A stretch of 64,000 nt of DNA from Martinezella lusitana (GTDB lineage Bacteria > Pseudomonadota > Alphaproteobacteria > Rhizobiales > Rhizobiaceae). Below are positions 26,201 through 35,224 of the stretch, one piece after another. The stretch spans positions 1-64,000 of the forward strand of contig NZ_JACHBG010000031.1 of the NCBI RefSeq assembly GCF_014207095.1. Direction: 5' to 3'. The translations under genes and the position numbers were made by a program. The notes beneath the pieces are model-generated. The model was given only the letters and a program-made list of their open reading frames with translations, made no database searches and had not been told where the DNA came from. Position 1 is the first letter of the stretch. Each line of letters starts with the position of its first letter.

Positions 26201-27505
26201 TCAACGCCAAGCCAATGCCAGACGCACCGCGTCGCTGACCAGCCCCCAGCGCGAACGCGCCTTTATGAAAGCGGCCGTTGTCGCCCTTTCATTTTCGATC
26301 TTCGGCGTACCATCGACACGCATGAAATTTTTCGAAGCTTCAGACATCAACTTCGGGTATGTCATGAAGAAATTGCGGGAATTGGTATGAAGTAGGGCCG
26401 GCATGTCTTTGTATTTCCTAAGATCTTTAATGACAAAGGAATCGTCCAGCATCGTCTTGTATAGTGCGAGGTTTCTTTTGGTCATTCGACCTCCGCGGCT
26501 CTTGACCTCGAAAATAGCCTCCCCGGCGATGCGACCTGACGTCATGGCGAGATTGGAACCTTCGCGGTGAACGGCATTGTTGAGCTGTGCTGCGTCGCCG
26601 ACAACGACCCAGCCATCGCCGAAGAGCGCGGGAATTGCCTTGTACCCACCTTCGGGAATGAGATGAGCTGCATATTCCTTGACTTCCGAATCCGCGATCA
26701 GATGTTTGATCGACGGATGGTTCTTGAACGCTTCGAGCAACTCGTAAGGGCTTTCGCACGTTGCGGCGAAGTCGGAGACGAGGCAACCGATGCCAAGAGA
26801 GATCGACTCCTTATTGGTATAAAGGAAGGCGAGCCCGGCCATGCCGCGGGAGATGGTGCCGGCCGCCTCGATCACACAACCCTCGTTGCCATGAAGACCG
26901 AAGCGCTGATCGATCACGTCTTCTGGCAGAAAATGTATTTCCTTGACAGCGAGAGCCACGCTCTCCGAAGTCGGCGTCTGACGCAAACCGGCCCGGGCGC
27001 CGAGCAACCCATTGGCGCCTTCCGCAAGAACGACCGTGTCCGCAAGTATGACATCGCCAGTACGGTCAGTGCGCACGCCGATCACCTTGCCCCCTTCCTG
27101 GGCAAGTTCTGTCGCCGTCGTCTCGCAAAGGACTGTCGCTCCCGCCTCACGCACCTTACGCGAAAACCAACGGTCGAACTGAGCGCGAATGATTGTATAG
27201 CGCTCTGGCGTCGACTCGTTGAAATCATCCGATCGGTATTGGATCCCAACGTGGGATGTGTCATCCATCATCCAGAAGCGCTGCTCGACGAGATGCCGCT
27301 CAAGAGGCGCATCATCTCGAAAATTCGGGATGATTTTCTCCAGCATGTTCGCGTACATGATTGCGCCCTGGACGTTCTTTGAGCCCGGATACTCGCCACG
27401 CTCCAATTGCAGGACTTTCAAGCCACGGCTCGCCATGGTGTAAGCAGCCGCATTCCCGGCCATGCCCGCGCCAATCACGATGGCGTCAAACTTTTCCCCG
27501 CTCAT
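26201..27505 (-). CDS. fixC: FixC flavoprotein (ETF-quinone oxidoreductase-like)
   Basis: FixC is the membrane-associated FAD protein of the FixABCX complex that receives electrons from FixAB. The N-terminal Rossmann motif is VIGAGMAGNAAAYTMASRG, with the dinucleotide GxGxxG-like turn, and GDGWVVVGDAAQLNNAVHREGSNLAM is the second FAD-binding motif. It is 434 aa, the usual size. It sits 12 bases after fixB and 12 bases before fixX, with consistent spacing through the operon. Confidence 0.97.
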   Translation of the reverse strand: MSGEKFDAIVIGAGMAGNAAAYTMASRGLKVLQLERGEYPGSKNVQGAIMYANMLEKIIPNFRDDAPLERHLVEQRFWMMDDTSHVGIQYRSDDFNESTPERYTIIRAQFDRWFSRKVREAGATVLCETTATELAQEGGKVIGVRTDRTGDVILADTVVLAEGANGLLGARAGLRQTPTSESVALAVKEIHFLPEDVIDQRFGLHGNEGCVIEAAGTISRGMAGLAFLYTNKESISLGIGCLVSDFAATCESPYELLEAFKNHPSIKHLIADSEVKEYAAHLIPEGGYKAIPALFGDGWVVVGDAAQLNNAVHREGSNLAMTSGRIAGEAIFEVKSRGGRMTKRNLALYKTMLDDSFVIKDLRKYKDMPALLHTNSRNFFMTYPKLMSEASKNFMRVDGTPKIENERATTAAFIKARSRWGLVSDAVRLALAWR

Positions 27506-27517
27506 AACCCGTGCCCC

Positions 27518-28630
27518 CTAATTCGCAAGCTTATCGCGACTGTGCGGCGACAGCCGTTGGGTGAAAACATCAGTGAGGGCCGGCAAGAAGCGGATCGCAT
27601 CCGTCACGACGCCAACGTGGGCGAAGTCGAAAATCGGCGCGTTCGGATCGGTGTTGATCGCCACAATGAGATCAGCGCCCTCGACGCCAACCCGGTGCTG
27701 AATGGCGCCGGAAATCCCGGCCGCTATATAGAGCTTCGGCCGGATAGTCTTACCCGTTTGCCCGATCTGCCGATCAGCCGGCATCCAGCCTTTCTGGACC
27801 AGCGGCCGTGAACAGCCGTATTCGGCTCCAATTACCCGCGCGAGATTCTTCGCCAGCTTCAGGTTCTCCGATGTTCCAAGACCGAGGCCGCCGCCCACCA
27901 CCACATCGGCATAGGCGAGATTGGAATTTGTCGATTGCACGTCGGAAATGAACCCGAGGACTTTGGTGACGATCTCCTCCTCGACCATCAGGACCCCATG
28001 CTGAATGACGCAGCCGATAGGCTTGTTCGTGCGCTGCGGCATCGCCATGACCCTTGGCCGCACTGTCGCCATCTGCGGTCTGCAGTTGAGCGTGTAGATT
28101 GTGCATAGTAGAGAGCCGCCGAAAGTCGGCCGCGTTGCGGCAAGCGAACCGTCCGCATCCACATCGAGTTCGGTGCAGTCCGCGGTGAGCCCCGTCAACA
28201 AGGTCGTCGCCACGGAACCGGCAAGGTCGCGACCAAGCGTCGTCGCACCGAGAAGCAGGATCTCGGGTTGGTAAGTGGCGACGAGATTTGTCAGAGCTTT
28301 GGTGAAGGGCTCGTTCCTATAGTCTTCGAGCAGGGGGTTCTCCACCAGATACGCAACGTCGGCGCCATAGGCAAACGCCTCTGCGATGGCCAGCTGCGTG
28401 GCGTCCCCCGGAGGTCCGAGCACGACACCTGCGAGTTTGACGCCAAGCTTGTCCGCCAGCTTGCGGCCTTCTCCCAGCAGTTCGAAGGAGACGGGATGGA
28501 CATTTCCGCGCTCCACTTCGATGAAGACCCAAACATGGCGGTAGTCTTTGAAATGATCGGGCAGTTCTTTCTTCATTCCCGCGCGGCCGACGGCTGGGCG
28601 CGGTATTTCTTGATTTGCGGTCAACGTCAT
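27518..28630 (-). CDS. fixB: FixB, electron transfer flavoprotein alpha-like subunit
   Basis: FixB is the ETF alpha-type subunit that pairs with FixA and carries the electron-transferring FAD. The C-terminal half shows the ETF alpha flavin domain: VVVGGGLGLGTSENLKLAKNLARVIGAEYGCSRPLV and GQTGKTIRPKLYIAAGISGAIQHRVG. At 370 aa it has the N-terminal extension (about 20 residues) common in FixB. Start and stop are each 12 bases from neighbouring genes, which points to one transcript fixABCX. Confidence 0.97.
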   Translation of the reverse strand: MTLTANQEIPRPAVGRAGMKKELPDHFKDYRHVWVFIEVERGNVHPVSFELLGEGRKLADKLGVKLAGVVLGPPGDATQLAIAEAFAYGADVAYLVENPLLEDYRNEPFTKALTNLVATYQPEILLLGATTLGRDLAGSVATTLLTGLTADCTELDVDADGSLAATRPTFGGSLLCTIYTLNCRPQMATVRPRVMAMPQRTNKPIGCVIQHGVLMVEEEIVTKVLGFISDVQSTNSNLAYADVVVGGGLGLGTSENLKLAKNLARVIGAEYGCSRPLVQKGWMPADRQIGQTGKTIRPKLYIAAGISGAIQHRVGVEGADLIVAINTDPNAPIFDFAHVGVVTDAIRFLPALTDVFTQRLSPHSRDKLAN

Positions 28631-28642
28631 GGCTCCTTGCCG

Positions 28643-29494
28643 TTATGCGCTGGCGTCGAAGGCGAGTTCGTGTTCGAGCGCCGGCTGACGGGCGAAGATT
28701 TCGACAATCAACTCATCAGCAAGATCGCCGAGCGCCTTATCGGTGGTGGTGATTTGCTCTGCCTTTTCCGTCCTTACTGTCGGGGCAAAGACGCGTTTGA
28801 CGACCGTCGGCGAACCACGCAGTCCACACTTGCTGAGGTCCTCGATGCCGGCGTCGCCCGCGCTCCATTTTACGATCTGACTGCGTGCGGCACGTAGCGC
28901 GTCATCAAGCGAGCCGCGGCGGATTTCGTTGGTGCCTTCCAGCATAGTGATGAGGCAGGGAAGCCTGCCATGCAGCATCTGGGTACCGCCTTCCGAACGG
29001 CGGTCGACCTTAATTTCGCGTGCATCAAGATCGAGGGAGCAAATCTTCGAAACGTAAGTGAGTTGCAGGAGGTCGAGGCGCTTAGCAATGCCCGGCCCGA
29101 CTTGGGCAGTGTCGCCGTCGATGGTCTGCTTGCCCGTGAAAACGATGTCGGGGGCGCCGAAGGTCTCGCCGATTTTTGCAATCGCCTGCGACAAAGCAAA
29201 GGAAGTCGCCAGGGTATCGGATCCCGCAAAATAGCGGTCGGTCAACAATACCGCCCGATCCGCACCGTAAGTGAGCGCCTTGCGCAACGAATCCTCTGCC
29301 ATGGGCGGCCCCATCGTGAGCACGGTGACCTCGCCGCCATGCACGTCACGCAACCGCAGTGCTTCTTCAAGGGCGAATAGATCGTAAGGATTTATGATGG
29401 TCGGCACACCCTGGCGCATGATCGTGTTCGTTACAGGATGGACGCGAATCTGTGCGGAGTCCGGCACCTGCTTGATACAGACTACGACGTGCAT
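28643..29494 (-). CDS. fixA: FixA, electron transfer flavoprotein beta-like subunit
   Basis: FixA is the ETF beta-type subunit that carries the bifurcating FAD site with FixB. It starts MHVVVCIKQVPDSAQIRVHP and contains IINPYDLFALEEALRLRD and ADRAVLLTDRYFAGSDTLATS, each in the family position. It is 283 aa, normal. It is the first gene of fixABCX; the sigma-54 promoter and NifA site lie 50-150 bases upstream. Confidence 0.97.
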   Translation of the reverse strand: MHVVVCIKQVPDSAQIRVHPVTNTIMRQGVPTIINPYDLFALEEALRLRDVHGGEVTVLTMGPPMAEDSLRKALTYGADRAVLLTDRYFAGSDTLATSFALSQAIAKIGETFGAPDIVFTGKQTIDGDTAQVGPGIAKRLDLLQLTYVSKICSLDLDAREIKVDRRSEGGTQMLHGRLPCLITMLEGTNEIRRGSLDDALRAARSQIVKWSAGDAGIEDLSKCGLRGSPTVVKRVFAPTVRTEKAEQITTTDKALGDLADELIVEIFARQPALEHELAFDASA

Positions 29495-29546
29495 GTGGTC
29501 TCCTAGCTGCTGTTAAATGGCGGGTTTGGCGCTTCGTGTCCTCTAA

Positions 29547-29562
29547 AGCACTATCTGTGCCA
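29547..29562 (-). promoter_or_regulatory. Sigma-54 promoter of fixABCX
   Basis: On the minus strand the site reads TGGCACAGATAGTGCT, with GG and GC ten bases apart. It matches TGGCACG-N4-TTGCT at most positions and lies 53 bases before the fixA start. Confidence 0.85.
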
Positions 29563-29633
29563 AGGTTTTTGAATGTGGCATCCCTTTGAAATTTCAATGA
29601 TTTATGCTGAGGTGCCGACACTGGACTCGCCAT

Positions 29634-29649
29634 TGTCGGCTTCGCGACA
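29634..29649 (-). promoter_or_regulatory. NifA upstream activator sequence of fixABCX
   Basis: TGTCGGCTTCGCGACA is an exact TGT-N10-ACA site, 72 bases upstream of the fixA -24 element, in the gap between nifW and fixA. Confidence 0.88.
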
Positions 29650-29675
29650 TCGTTCAAGCCGGAACCATGTCGCAT

Positions 29676-30059
29676 TCACTCCCTGCCGAAACGCTTCAAG
29701 ATAGAATCGAATGGCACGAACGTGTGACCCGGTTGGGCAGGCTTGGCCGGATTGTGATCGTTGAGCACCTTGAAGACCCGGTGCGCAAGTGGCGAGGACG
29801 TCGCAAAATCTTCGTAGGCGCGTTCAAGCATGGCGCGTGCTCTGGCAGCAATCACCTGTTCCGGGAGATCGGCGAAATCCTCTTCGGCGAGGTATTGTCC
29901 CATCCGCTTCATGATGTGAAGCCGCGAGACGTCAAGCACCTTCGGATCATAGGCGACGTCAAGCAGCGCGAAAAACTCCTCCGCGGCAGACAGATTTTTC
30001 AACCGCGCGAGGATTTCGGCCGTATCGCTGGTTCGACTGGCGTTGCAAAAACTGTTCAT
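29676..30059 (-). CDS. nifW: NifW, nitrogenase stabilising/protective protein
   Basis: NifW helps maintain or mature the MoFe protein under oxygen. The 127-aa protein has LKNLSAAEEFFALLDVAYDPKVLDVSRLHIMKRM and ending HTFVPFDSILKRF, the family core. I set the start at 30059, where GGGGAG precedes the ATG; a longer frame upstream is unlikely. It is 195 bases behind nifS and its stop is next to the fixA activator site, so it seems to end the iscN-nifU-nifS-nifW unit. Confidence 0.92.
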   Translation of the reverse strand: MNSFCNASRTSDTAEILARLKNLSAAEEFFALLDVAYDPKVLDVSRLHIMKRMGQYLAEEDFADLPEQVIAARARAMLERAYEDFATSSPLAHRVFKVLNDHNPAKPAQPGHTFVPFDSILKRFGRE

Positions 30060-30254
30060 AACATTCTCCCCGTTTGGAACGATGCTCTGTGGTGCTCCGG
30101 TGCGATGACCCGCGGTCGCGAAAGCCCCGCAGGAAAAGTGCTCGCTCTTACGGCTACAAGTGGCTTTGCCAGTCCGAGCTCTTCTGCCTCGCAACAGCGA
30201 CGAACATCGCCTGGTTCCGTCAAGCCAGATCGAGTCTTCAGAAAGTGAACCGCT

Positions 30255-31481
30255 TCATGAGGTGTTTCCGTCCGTCTCCGTAGGCTTCATAAAAGCCAAA
30301 GGTCTTCGCCGCTTTGCCGGCGTCGGCTTAAACGAAGAACCATCTCGTAAACTGCCGACGATTCCGGGTAAGACATCGAGCACGCGATCTATATCCTCCT
30401 CGCAATTATCACGCGACAGGGAGAAGCGAATGACCCCGTGGCTCGAGATATCGGGAATGTTCATCGCGGTCAGGACATGGCTCGGCTGCGGCGACTGAGA
30501 AGTGCAAGCCGAGCCGGAAGAACAGGCGATGCCATAGCGGTCGAGGAGAAGCAGTAAGCCATCACCGTCGACTTGGTCGAAGGCGATGTTGGAGGTGTTC
30601 GGCAACCGCTTTTGCTTATCGCCGGTGACGAACGCATCTGGGATGCGCTGCAGAAGCCCTCTTTCCAGGCGATCTCGCAGCGATCTTACTCGTCCGTTCT
30701 CTTCCTTCATGAAGCTCGACGCAAGTTCAGCGGCCTTGCCGAGCCCGACGATGCCAGCGGTATTTTCCGTGCCGGCGCGCCGGTCGCGCTCCTGATGTCC
30801 CCCCTTGATCATCGGATCGAAGCGCACGCCGCGCTTTACCCAAAGCGCACCAATCCCTTTGGGTCCGTGCAGCTTGTGGCCCGAGAGCGACAACATGTCG
30901 ATCGCACTCGATTTCAGGTCCATCGGCAGCTTGCCGACCGCCTGCACTGCGTCTGTATGGAAAAAAGCGCCAACTTCCTTGGCCAACTTAGCGAGGTCAG
31001 CGACAGGAAAAATCGCGCCCGTTTCATTGTTTGCCCACATGATCGAGACGAGTGCAACATGTGGGGTGAGGGCAGCCCGGTATGTGCGCAGGTCGAGGCG
31101 ACCATGCCGATCGACTGGAATCCTGTGCACCTTTATGCCACGCGTCCTCTCAAGGTGCGCGCAGAGCGTTAGCACGGCCGGATGCTCGACTGCGGACGTC
31201 ACGATCTGTGTGCGATCGGGCATGATTTCGAGCGCTGACAGGATCGCTGCATTATCGCTTTCCGTGCCGCCGGAGGTAAAGACGATCTCATGCTCGAACT
31301 CTGCACCGATCAAAGCTTGCAATCGTTTGCGCGCGGTCATTATCGCGGCACTTGCCGAGGCACCAAAACTGTGACTGGACGAAGGATTGGCAAATTGATC
31401 AGTAAAGAACGGCAACATCGCTTGTACGACTTCAGGATCAACTCGCGTCGTTGCATTGTTGTCGAGATAGACAGATCTCAT
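30255..31481 (-). CDS. nifS: NifS cysteine desulfurase
   Basis: NifS takes sulfur from cysteine for nitrogenase Fe-S clusters. It is a class V PLP aminotransferase: the internal-aldimine lysine is in SLSGHKLHGPKGIGALW, the PLP His in TDAVQAVGK-like segment FFHTDAVQAVGK, and the catalytic cysteine is in GIACSSGSACTSQSPQPSHVL. From 31481 (MRSVYLDNNATTRVDPEV) the protein is 408 aa, normal for NifS with a slightly longer polar tail. It sits behind a decayed nifU scaffold gene, so the sulfur may be passed to IscN or housekeeping scaffolds. Confidence 0.96.
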   Translation of the reverse strand: MRSVYLDNNATTRVDPEVVQAMLPFFTDQFANPSSSHSFGASASAAIMTARKRLQALIGAEFEHEIVFTSGGTESDNAAILSALEIMPDRTQIVTSAVEHPAVLTLCAHLERTRGIKVHRIPVDRHGRLDLRTYRAALTPHVALVSIMWANNETGAIFPVADLAKLAKEVGAFFHTDAVQAVGKLPMDLKSSAIDMLSLSGHKLHGPKGIGALWVKRGVRFDPMIKGGHQERDRRAGTENTAGIVGLGKAAELASSFMKEENGRVRSLRDRLERGLLQRIPDAFVTGDKQKRLPNTSNIAFDQVDGDGLLLLLDRYGIACSSGSACTSQSPQPSHVLTAMNIPDISSHGVIRFSLSRDNCEEDIDRVLDVLPGIVGSLRDGSSFKPTPAKRRRPLAFMKPTETDGNTS

Positions 31482-31528
31482 GGAAGCGATCCTCAGTTGG
31501 CGGAGTGACCTCGGGTAGGCTCCGTCGT

Positions 31529-32170
31529 TCACTGCTCGGGCAAGAACAATCGCCGCAGCGTTCGATTGGTCGAATTGGCTGCAGGAACGTTATCTGGCAA
31601 TTTCAGGCTCCGGTGAACTTTGTTCAGGCGAGCTCCAAGCATCCTCGATCCGCGGCGACATGCCGCCGAAAAACCCCGTCGGTTACAAAGATATTTCTTG
31701 GACCTCGAGTACGCTGCCTTCCTTTGTGCCTGCCGACAAACTCGTCTCTGACCTAACGAGGCCTTCAATGAACAGCGCCGCAGGGACCGTAACAGTCGCT
31801 TCTTCGACAGCTGTGAAGCATGTGACCGGATCGCGCGACTTTGCGCCACACATGAGGCAAACGGCGACGGCGAGGTGGATGGCGGCCGGTCGACAACATA
31901 CGTTAAGTCGCAATTGATGTTTCGAATGGCTTCATAGGCGCTCTTGCCCACAATAAATTCGATGAACTCGGACGAGCAGGCGATCGCGAAACGGGTTCGG
32001 AGCGACTGCAGTGTTGCGGCACTGATCGCTTCCGTCGGCCGATCGAATCCCATCATTAATTCAACCGCATCCCCAGATGCGACCTTGTTTTCAGATTTGG
32101 CTGTTTGCAGAATGCGGGCGCCCTTGTGATCGCAAAATGATGTCTTGAGCTTGCCGCGATACTTCCGCAT
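31529..32170 (-). pseudogene. nifU: nifU scaffold gene, decayed
   Basis: Placed between iscN and nifS, where nifU is expected. The N-terminal part is alignable with NifU by eye: MRKYRGKLKTSFCDHKGARIL, then KVASGDAVELMMGF for the first cluster region, then ACSSEFIEFIVGKSAYEAI for GCGSAIASSSALTEMVKG. Several expected cluster cysteines are altered, and beyond about residue 100 the frame drifts: a CFTAVEEATVTVPAALFIEG segment like the NifU central ferredoxin region appears in a different frame (near 31690-31860). No C-terminal Nfu domain is visible. I conclude a frameshifted and partly mutated nifU. Confidence 0.72.
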
Positions 32171-32195
32171 GACTTTTCACACCAACCCCGGATGG

Positions 32196-32516
32196 TCAGG
32201 CAAAGGACTTGCCACAAGCGCACATCTCTGCCGCGTTGGGGTTGTCGAAGACAAATCCTGAGGACTCCAGCCGTGTAACGAAGTCCACCGTCATGCCGTT
32301 GACGTGTGGTTGAGAGCCTACGTCCACGAACAGTGTAATCCCGCCTGTTTCGATGATCGCATCGCCCTCGCGTGGGCCGCTCTCCGGTCCCATCAGGTAT
32401 TTGAGCCCGGCGCAGCCGCCGGTCTCGACCGCGATGCGCAGGCCTTCGGCCGGCTCGTCCGCTCGGCTGAGCGCAATCTTCATGGCGGCAACGGCGTTCT
32501 CTGTGAGCGTGATCAT
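32196..32516 (-). CDS. iscN: IscN, IscA/HesB-type Fe-S carrier of the nif region
   Basis: The 106-aa protein is an A-type Fe-S carrier: GGCAGLKYLMGPES carries the first Cys and the terminal CACGKSFA the C-x-C pair. It corresponds to R. etli iscN, which is needed for symbiotic nitrogen fixation and lies upstream of nifU and nifS. The start at 32516 gives MITLTENAVAAMKIALSRAD, the usual N-terminus; the longer upstream frame lacks homology. A sigma-54 promoter precedes it at 32560. Confidence 0.92.
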   Translation of the reverse strand: MITLTENAVAAMKIALSRADEPAEGLRIAVETGGCAGLKYLMGPESGPREGDAIIETGGITLFVDVGSQPHVNGMTVDFVTRLESSGFVFDNPNAAEMCACGKSFA

Positions 32517-32559
32517 AAATATGGTTCTCATTGGTCGTCGGGAAATTTGCAAATGACCT

Positions 32560-32575
32560 TGCATGTGCCGTGCCA
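32560..32575 (-). promoter_or_regulatory. Sigma-54 promoter of iscN
   Basis: Read on the minus strand the site is TGGCACGGCACATGCA: a perfect -24 (TGGCACG) and a -12 with GC at the right spacing, 44 bases before iscN. The nearest exact NifA site, at 32815, is about 240 bases upstream and is also close to nifQ. Confidence 0.85.
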
Positions 32576-32814
32576 AAGAGAAAAGCATTGAGCAGGCGTC
32601 GGATCTTCCGCTGGCAATATGCATGCGCATGCCCGACAATGCCCGACATCACTGAACGTCCAACATCAAAAAGGAGCAGTCACCCGTGATTTGGGGACGC
32701 CCGCCAAAGACATCACTGCGCCATTTTCACGCCGTTGCCGTCATCGTAGCTGGGAAAAGGTTTGTAGCAGGCGCACCGGGAAAGGCCCTGGGTACCAACA
32801 ACGATTGTCTGGTT

Positions 32815-32830
32815 TGTCGATTAGCCGACA
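32815..32830. promoter_or_regulatory. NifA activator site between iscN and nifQ
   Basis: TGTCGATTAGCCGACA is an exact TGT-N10-ACA site. It is 88 bases upstream of the nifQ promoter (plus strand) and about 240 bases from the iscN promoter (minus strand), so it may serve both divergent genes. Confidence 0.85.
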
Positions 32831-32917
32831 TTTTGCGTTGGCCAATCTGTATTTGCACGCTCATCACGTTGTTGAGAAACTCCCGGAGAGTTGTGCCGAC
32901 GCTGTTTATCGCCAGGC

Positions 32918-32933
32918 TGGCATAATTTTTGAA
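32918..32933 (+). promoter_or_regulatory. Sigma-54 promoter of nifQ
   Basis: TGGCATAATTTTTGAA has GG and GA at the -24/-12 spacing with TTGAA instead of TTGCA at -12, the same -12 form as in the nifH promoter of this window. It is 44 bases before the nifQ start. Confidence 0.75.
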
Positions 32934-32976
32934 GCTTTCTCGTCATGGCCGCTATAGCTGCAGGCGACCTTGATCA

Positions 32977-33657
32977 ATGAAACGAAGGAGCAAAAGCGCC
33001 GTGTCAGATCAGCATCAATTCCAGATCTTAAAGGGAAAGAGCATCAGTCCCAGGATACTAATGTCTGATCGGTGGCGACATTCACAGTCATCCAATGCCA
33101 GGCTATGGCTGCGAATGGGCTTGGAGATAGACTTTGACGACTATGTACTTACCTGTGTCTTTTCGCGAGCGCTTCAGGAGATTGAAGCTGGCCAGGCGTC
33201 GGCGACCGAGGCGACCGGGCTTTCTCGCGCCGAGCTGCGGGACATCCTGACACGAAGTTTTCATGCCAAGCTCATCGACGCCTTTTTTCCGGAAGAGGCG
33301 AGCGATCCAGAGCTCGGCACGGAGGAAGAGCTCCTGCGTGACTTGCTACTTTCGCATGCCCGTCCAAACGATCCATTCAGCGCCCGGTTTGCTAAAATCA
33401 TTGCCCGCCGTGCCCTGCGCGACGACCATCTATGGCAGGACCTTGGTCTATTTGACCGAGCCGAGCTTGGTCGGTTGTTTGCCATGCATTTTCCGACGCT
33501 AGCGGCAGGCAATACCAACAATATGAGGTGGAAGAAGTACCTTTACCGCAAGCTCTGCGAGGCTGAAGGTTTCTCGCTCTGCGCCGCTCCCAGCTGTCAG
33601 GAATGCAGTGATTTTAACGCGTGCTTCGGCCCCGAAACGGATGAAGCCCGTCGTTAA
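32977..33657 (+). CDS. nifQ: NifQ molybdenum donor for FeMo-cofactor
   Basis: NifQ provides a Mo-containing cluster to NifEN/NifH for FeMo-co. The C-terminal motif C-x4-C-x2-C-x5-C (CAAPSCQECSDFNAC) is the NifQ signature. The N-terminal half has GLEIDFDDYVLTCVFSRALQEIE and ELRDILTRSFHAK, typical helices. The 226-aa frame starts at 32977; MSDRWRHS at residue 29 is an alternative start and would still contain all motifs. It converges with rpoN2. Confidence 0.92.
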   Translation: MKRRSKSAVSDQHQFQILKGKSISPRILMSDRWRHSQSSNARLWLRMGLEIDFDDYVLTCVFSRALQEIEAGQASATEATGLSRAELRDILTRSFHAKLIDAFFPEEASDPELGTEEELLRDLLLSHARPNDPFSARFAKIIARRALRDDHLWQDLGLFDRAELGRLFAMHFPTLAAGNTNNMRWKKYLYRKLCEAEGFSLCAAPSCQECSDFNACFGPETDEARR

Positions 33658-33702
33658 GTCGCTTTCGCGAGCAGTGCAAGATCGTCAGCGCTTGGTCGGC
33701 GC

Positions 33703-35145
33703 CTATACAAATCCCGCACGGATCTCTCGACGACGTTGAACGGAAGAGGGGATATTCATTGCTTCCCGGTATTTTGCGACGGTGCGGCGCGCAATATCGA
33801 TCCCGCTTTCCCGAAGTTGGGCGACCATATTGTCGTCGGAGAGCACACTGTCCTCCGTTTCCGCGGCGATCATTGCCCTGATGCGATGGCGGATCGCTTC
33901 GGCCGAGTGTGCCTCGCCGCCTTCCGAGGATGCAATCGCGACCGTGAAAAAATACTTCAGTTCGAACACGCCGCGAGGGGTGAGCATGTATTTGTTCGAA
34001 GTCACACGGCTCACCGTCGACTCATGCATCTCGATCGCGTCGGCGACAGTCTTAAGATTGAGAGGCCGAAGATAGGCAGTGCCGCGTTCCAGAAAGACAT
34101 CCTGCTGGCGGACGATTTCAGTTGCTACCTTAAGGATCGTCTTGGCCCGCTGATCGAGGCTGCGAACCAACCAGTTCGCGTTCTGGAAGCATTCGTTGAG
34201 GAATGCCTGATCACCGGTATCATGCGCGGTCAGACGAGAGACTTCGGCAAAATAGGTTTGGTTGATGAGCACCTTGGGCAACATCTCGGGATTGAGTTCG
34301 ATCTGCCACCCGCCTGCGGTCGAGGGCAGAACTCGAACGTCCGGTATGATGGCCTCCGGCCGTCCCGATTGGAACCGGTTTCCGGGCCTCGGATCGAGTG
34401 TCCGGATCTCATGCAACATGTCGAGAAGGTCGTCGTCGTCGACACCGCAGCGCCGCTTCAATGCGCGAAAGTCACGTTGTGCAACCAACTCAAGATTTGC
34501 GACCAGCGCTTCCATAGCAGGGTCGAACCGATCTTGCTGCCGTAACTGTATCTCGAGGCATTCCCTAAGAGTTCGTGCAAAGATTCCAGGTGGATCGAAA
34601 TCCTGCAAGGTCGCGAGGACTCGCTCGACGTCAGCCTCGTGGACACCCAGCCTTGCCGCCAGCTCTGATAGGTGCACCTGAAGATATCCAGTGCTTTCCA
34701 GATGATTGGCAAGCGCACCGGCAATCAGCCGATCTCGTGAGCTGAATGCTGTGAGGGCGATCTGCCGGGCGACATCGTCGTGCAATGTTTCAGTAGAAGC
34801 AGCAAACTCCTCGAAGCCCGGCGGGTGCTCTGACGACGCGTTGGCGGAACTTCGAATTGATTTCCATTCTCCAAGTGGCTCGGGAGCCTCGAGCCTTGTC
34901 GGCGCATCAACCTTGCCATCGTGTGTGGCACTATCGGGCCTGTTCTCCGAGGTCGAGACGACATCGTCAGAGGCGATGCCGTCACTTGAAGCCAGTTCTA
35001 GAAACGGGTTCTTCTCCAATTCCTGCTCGATGAACTGATGCAGTTCGCCATGCGCCAGTTGCAGCAAGCGAATAGATTGGATGAGCTGAGGCGTAATAAC
35101 CAGCGATTGCTTTTGGCGCTGGAGAAGGTTTGCTAAATACTGCAT
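33703..35145 (-). CDS. rpoN2: RpoN2, sigma-54 factor
   Basis: This 480-aa sigma-54 starts LANLLQRQKQSLVITPQLIQSIRLLQLAHGELHQFIEQELEKNPFLE, the activator-interacting region I, and ends with the RpoN box IARRTVAKYREAMN and SSVQRRREI, which reads the -24 element. A Lys/Arg-poor acidic region II lies between. It is full length. It lies 79 bases behind prxS on the same strand and converges with nifQ. In R. etli the second rpoN copy is co-transcribed with prxS under NifA; this arrangement is the same. Confidence 0.95.
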   Translation of the reverse strand: MQYLANLLQRQKQSLVITPQLIQSIRLLQLAHGELHQFIEQELEKNPFLELASSDGIASDDVVSTSENRPDSATHDGKVDAPTRLEAPEPLGEWKSIRSSANASSEHPPGFEEFAASTETLHDDVARQIALTAFSSRDRLIAGALANHLESTGYLQVHLSELAARLGVHEADVERVLATLQDFDPPGIFARTLRECLEIQLRQQDRFDPAMEALVANLELVAQRDFRALKRRCGVDDDDLLDMLHEIRTLDPRPGNRFQSGRPEAIIPDVRVLPSTAGGWQIELNPEMLPKVLINQTYFAEVSRLTAHDTGDQAFLNECFQNANWLVRSLDQRAKTILKVATEIVRQQDVFLERGTAYLRPLNLKTVADAIEMHESTVSRVTSNKYMLTPRGVFELKYFFTVAIASSEGGEAHSAEAIRHRIRAMIAAETEDSVLSDDNMVAQLRESGIDIARRTVAKYREAMNIPSSVQRRREIRAGFV

Positions 35146-35224
35146 CCTAAGAGAGAAACCCCTATCGATCTTGGTACTTCGTCGCGCGAATTTTTCATTT
35201 TATGAGGCTTCAGTCCTCCGGTGG

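Noticed and set aside
33703..35145. Large plus-strand frame inside rpoN2 (33736-34545)
   Set aside because: Antisense shadow of a gene with clear sigma-54 domains.
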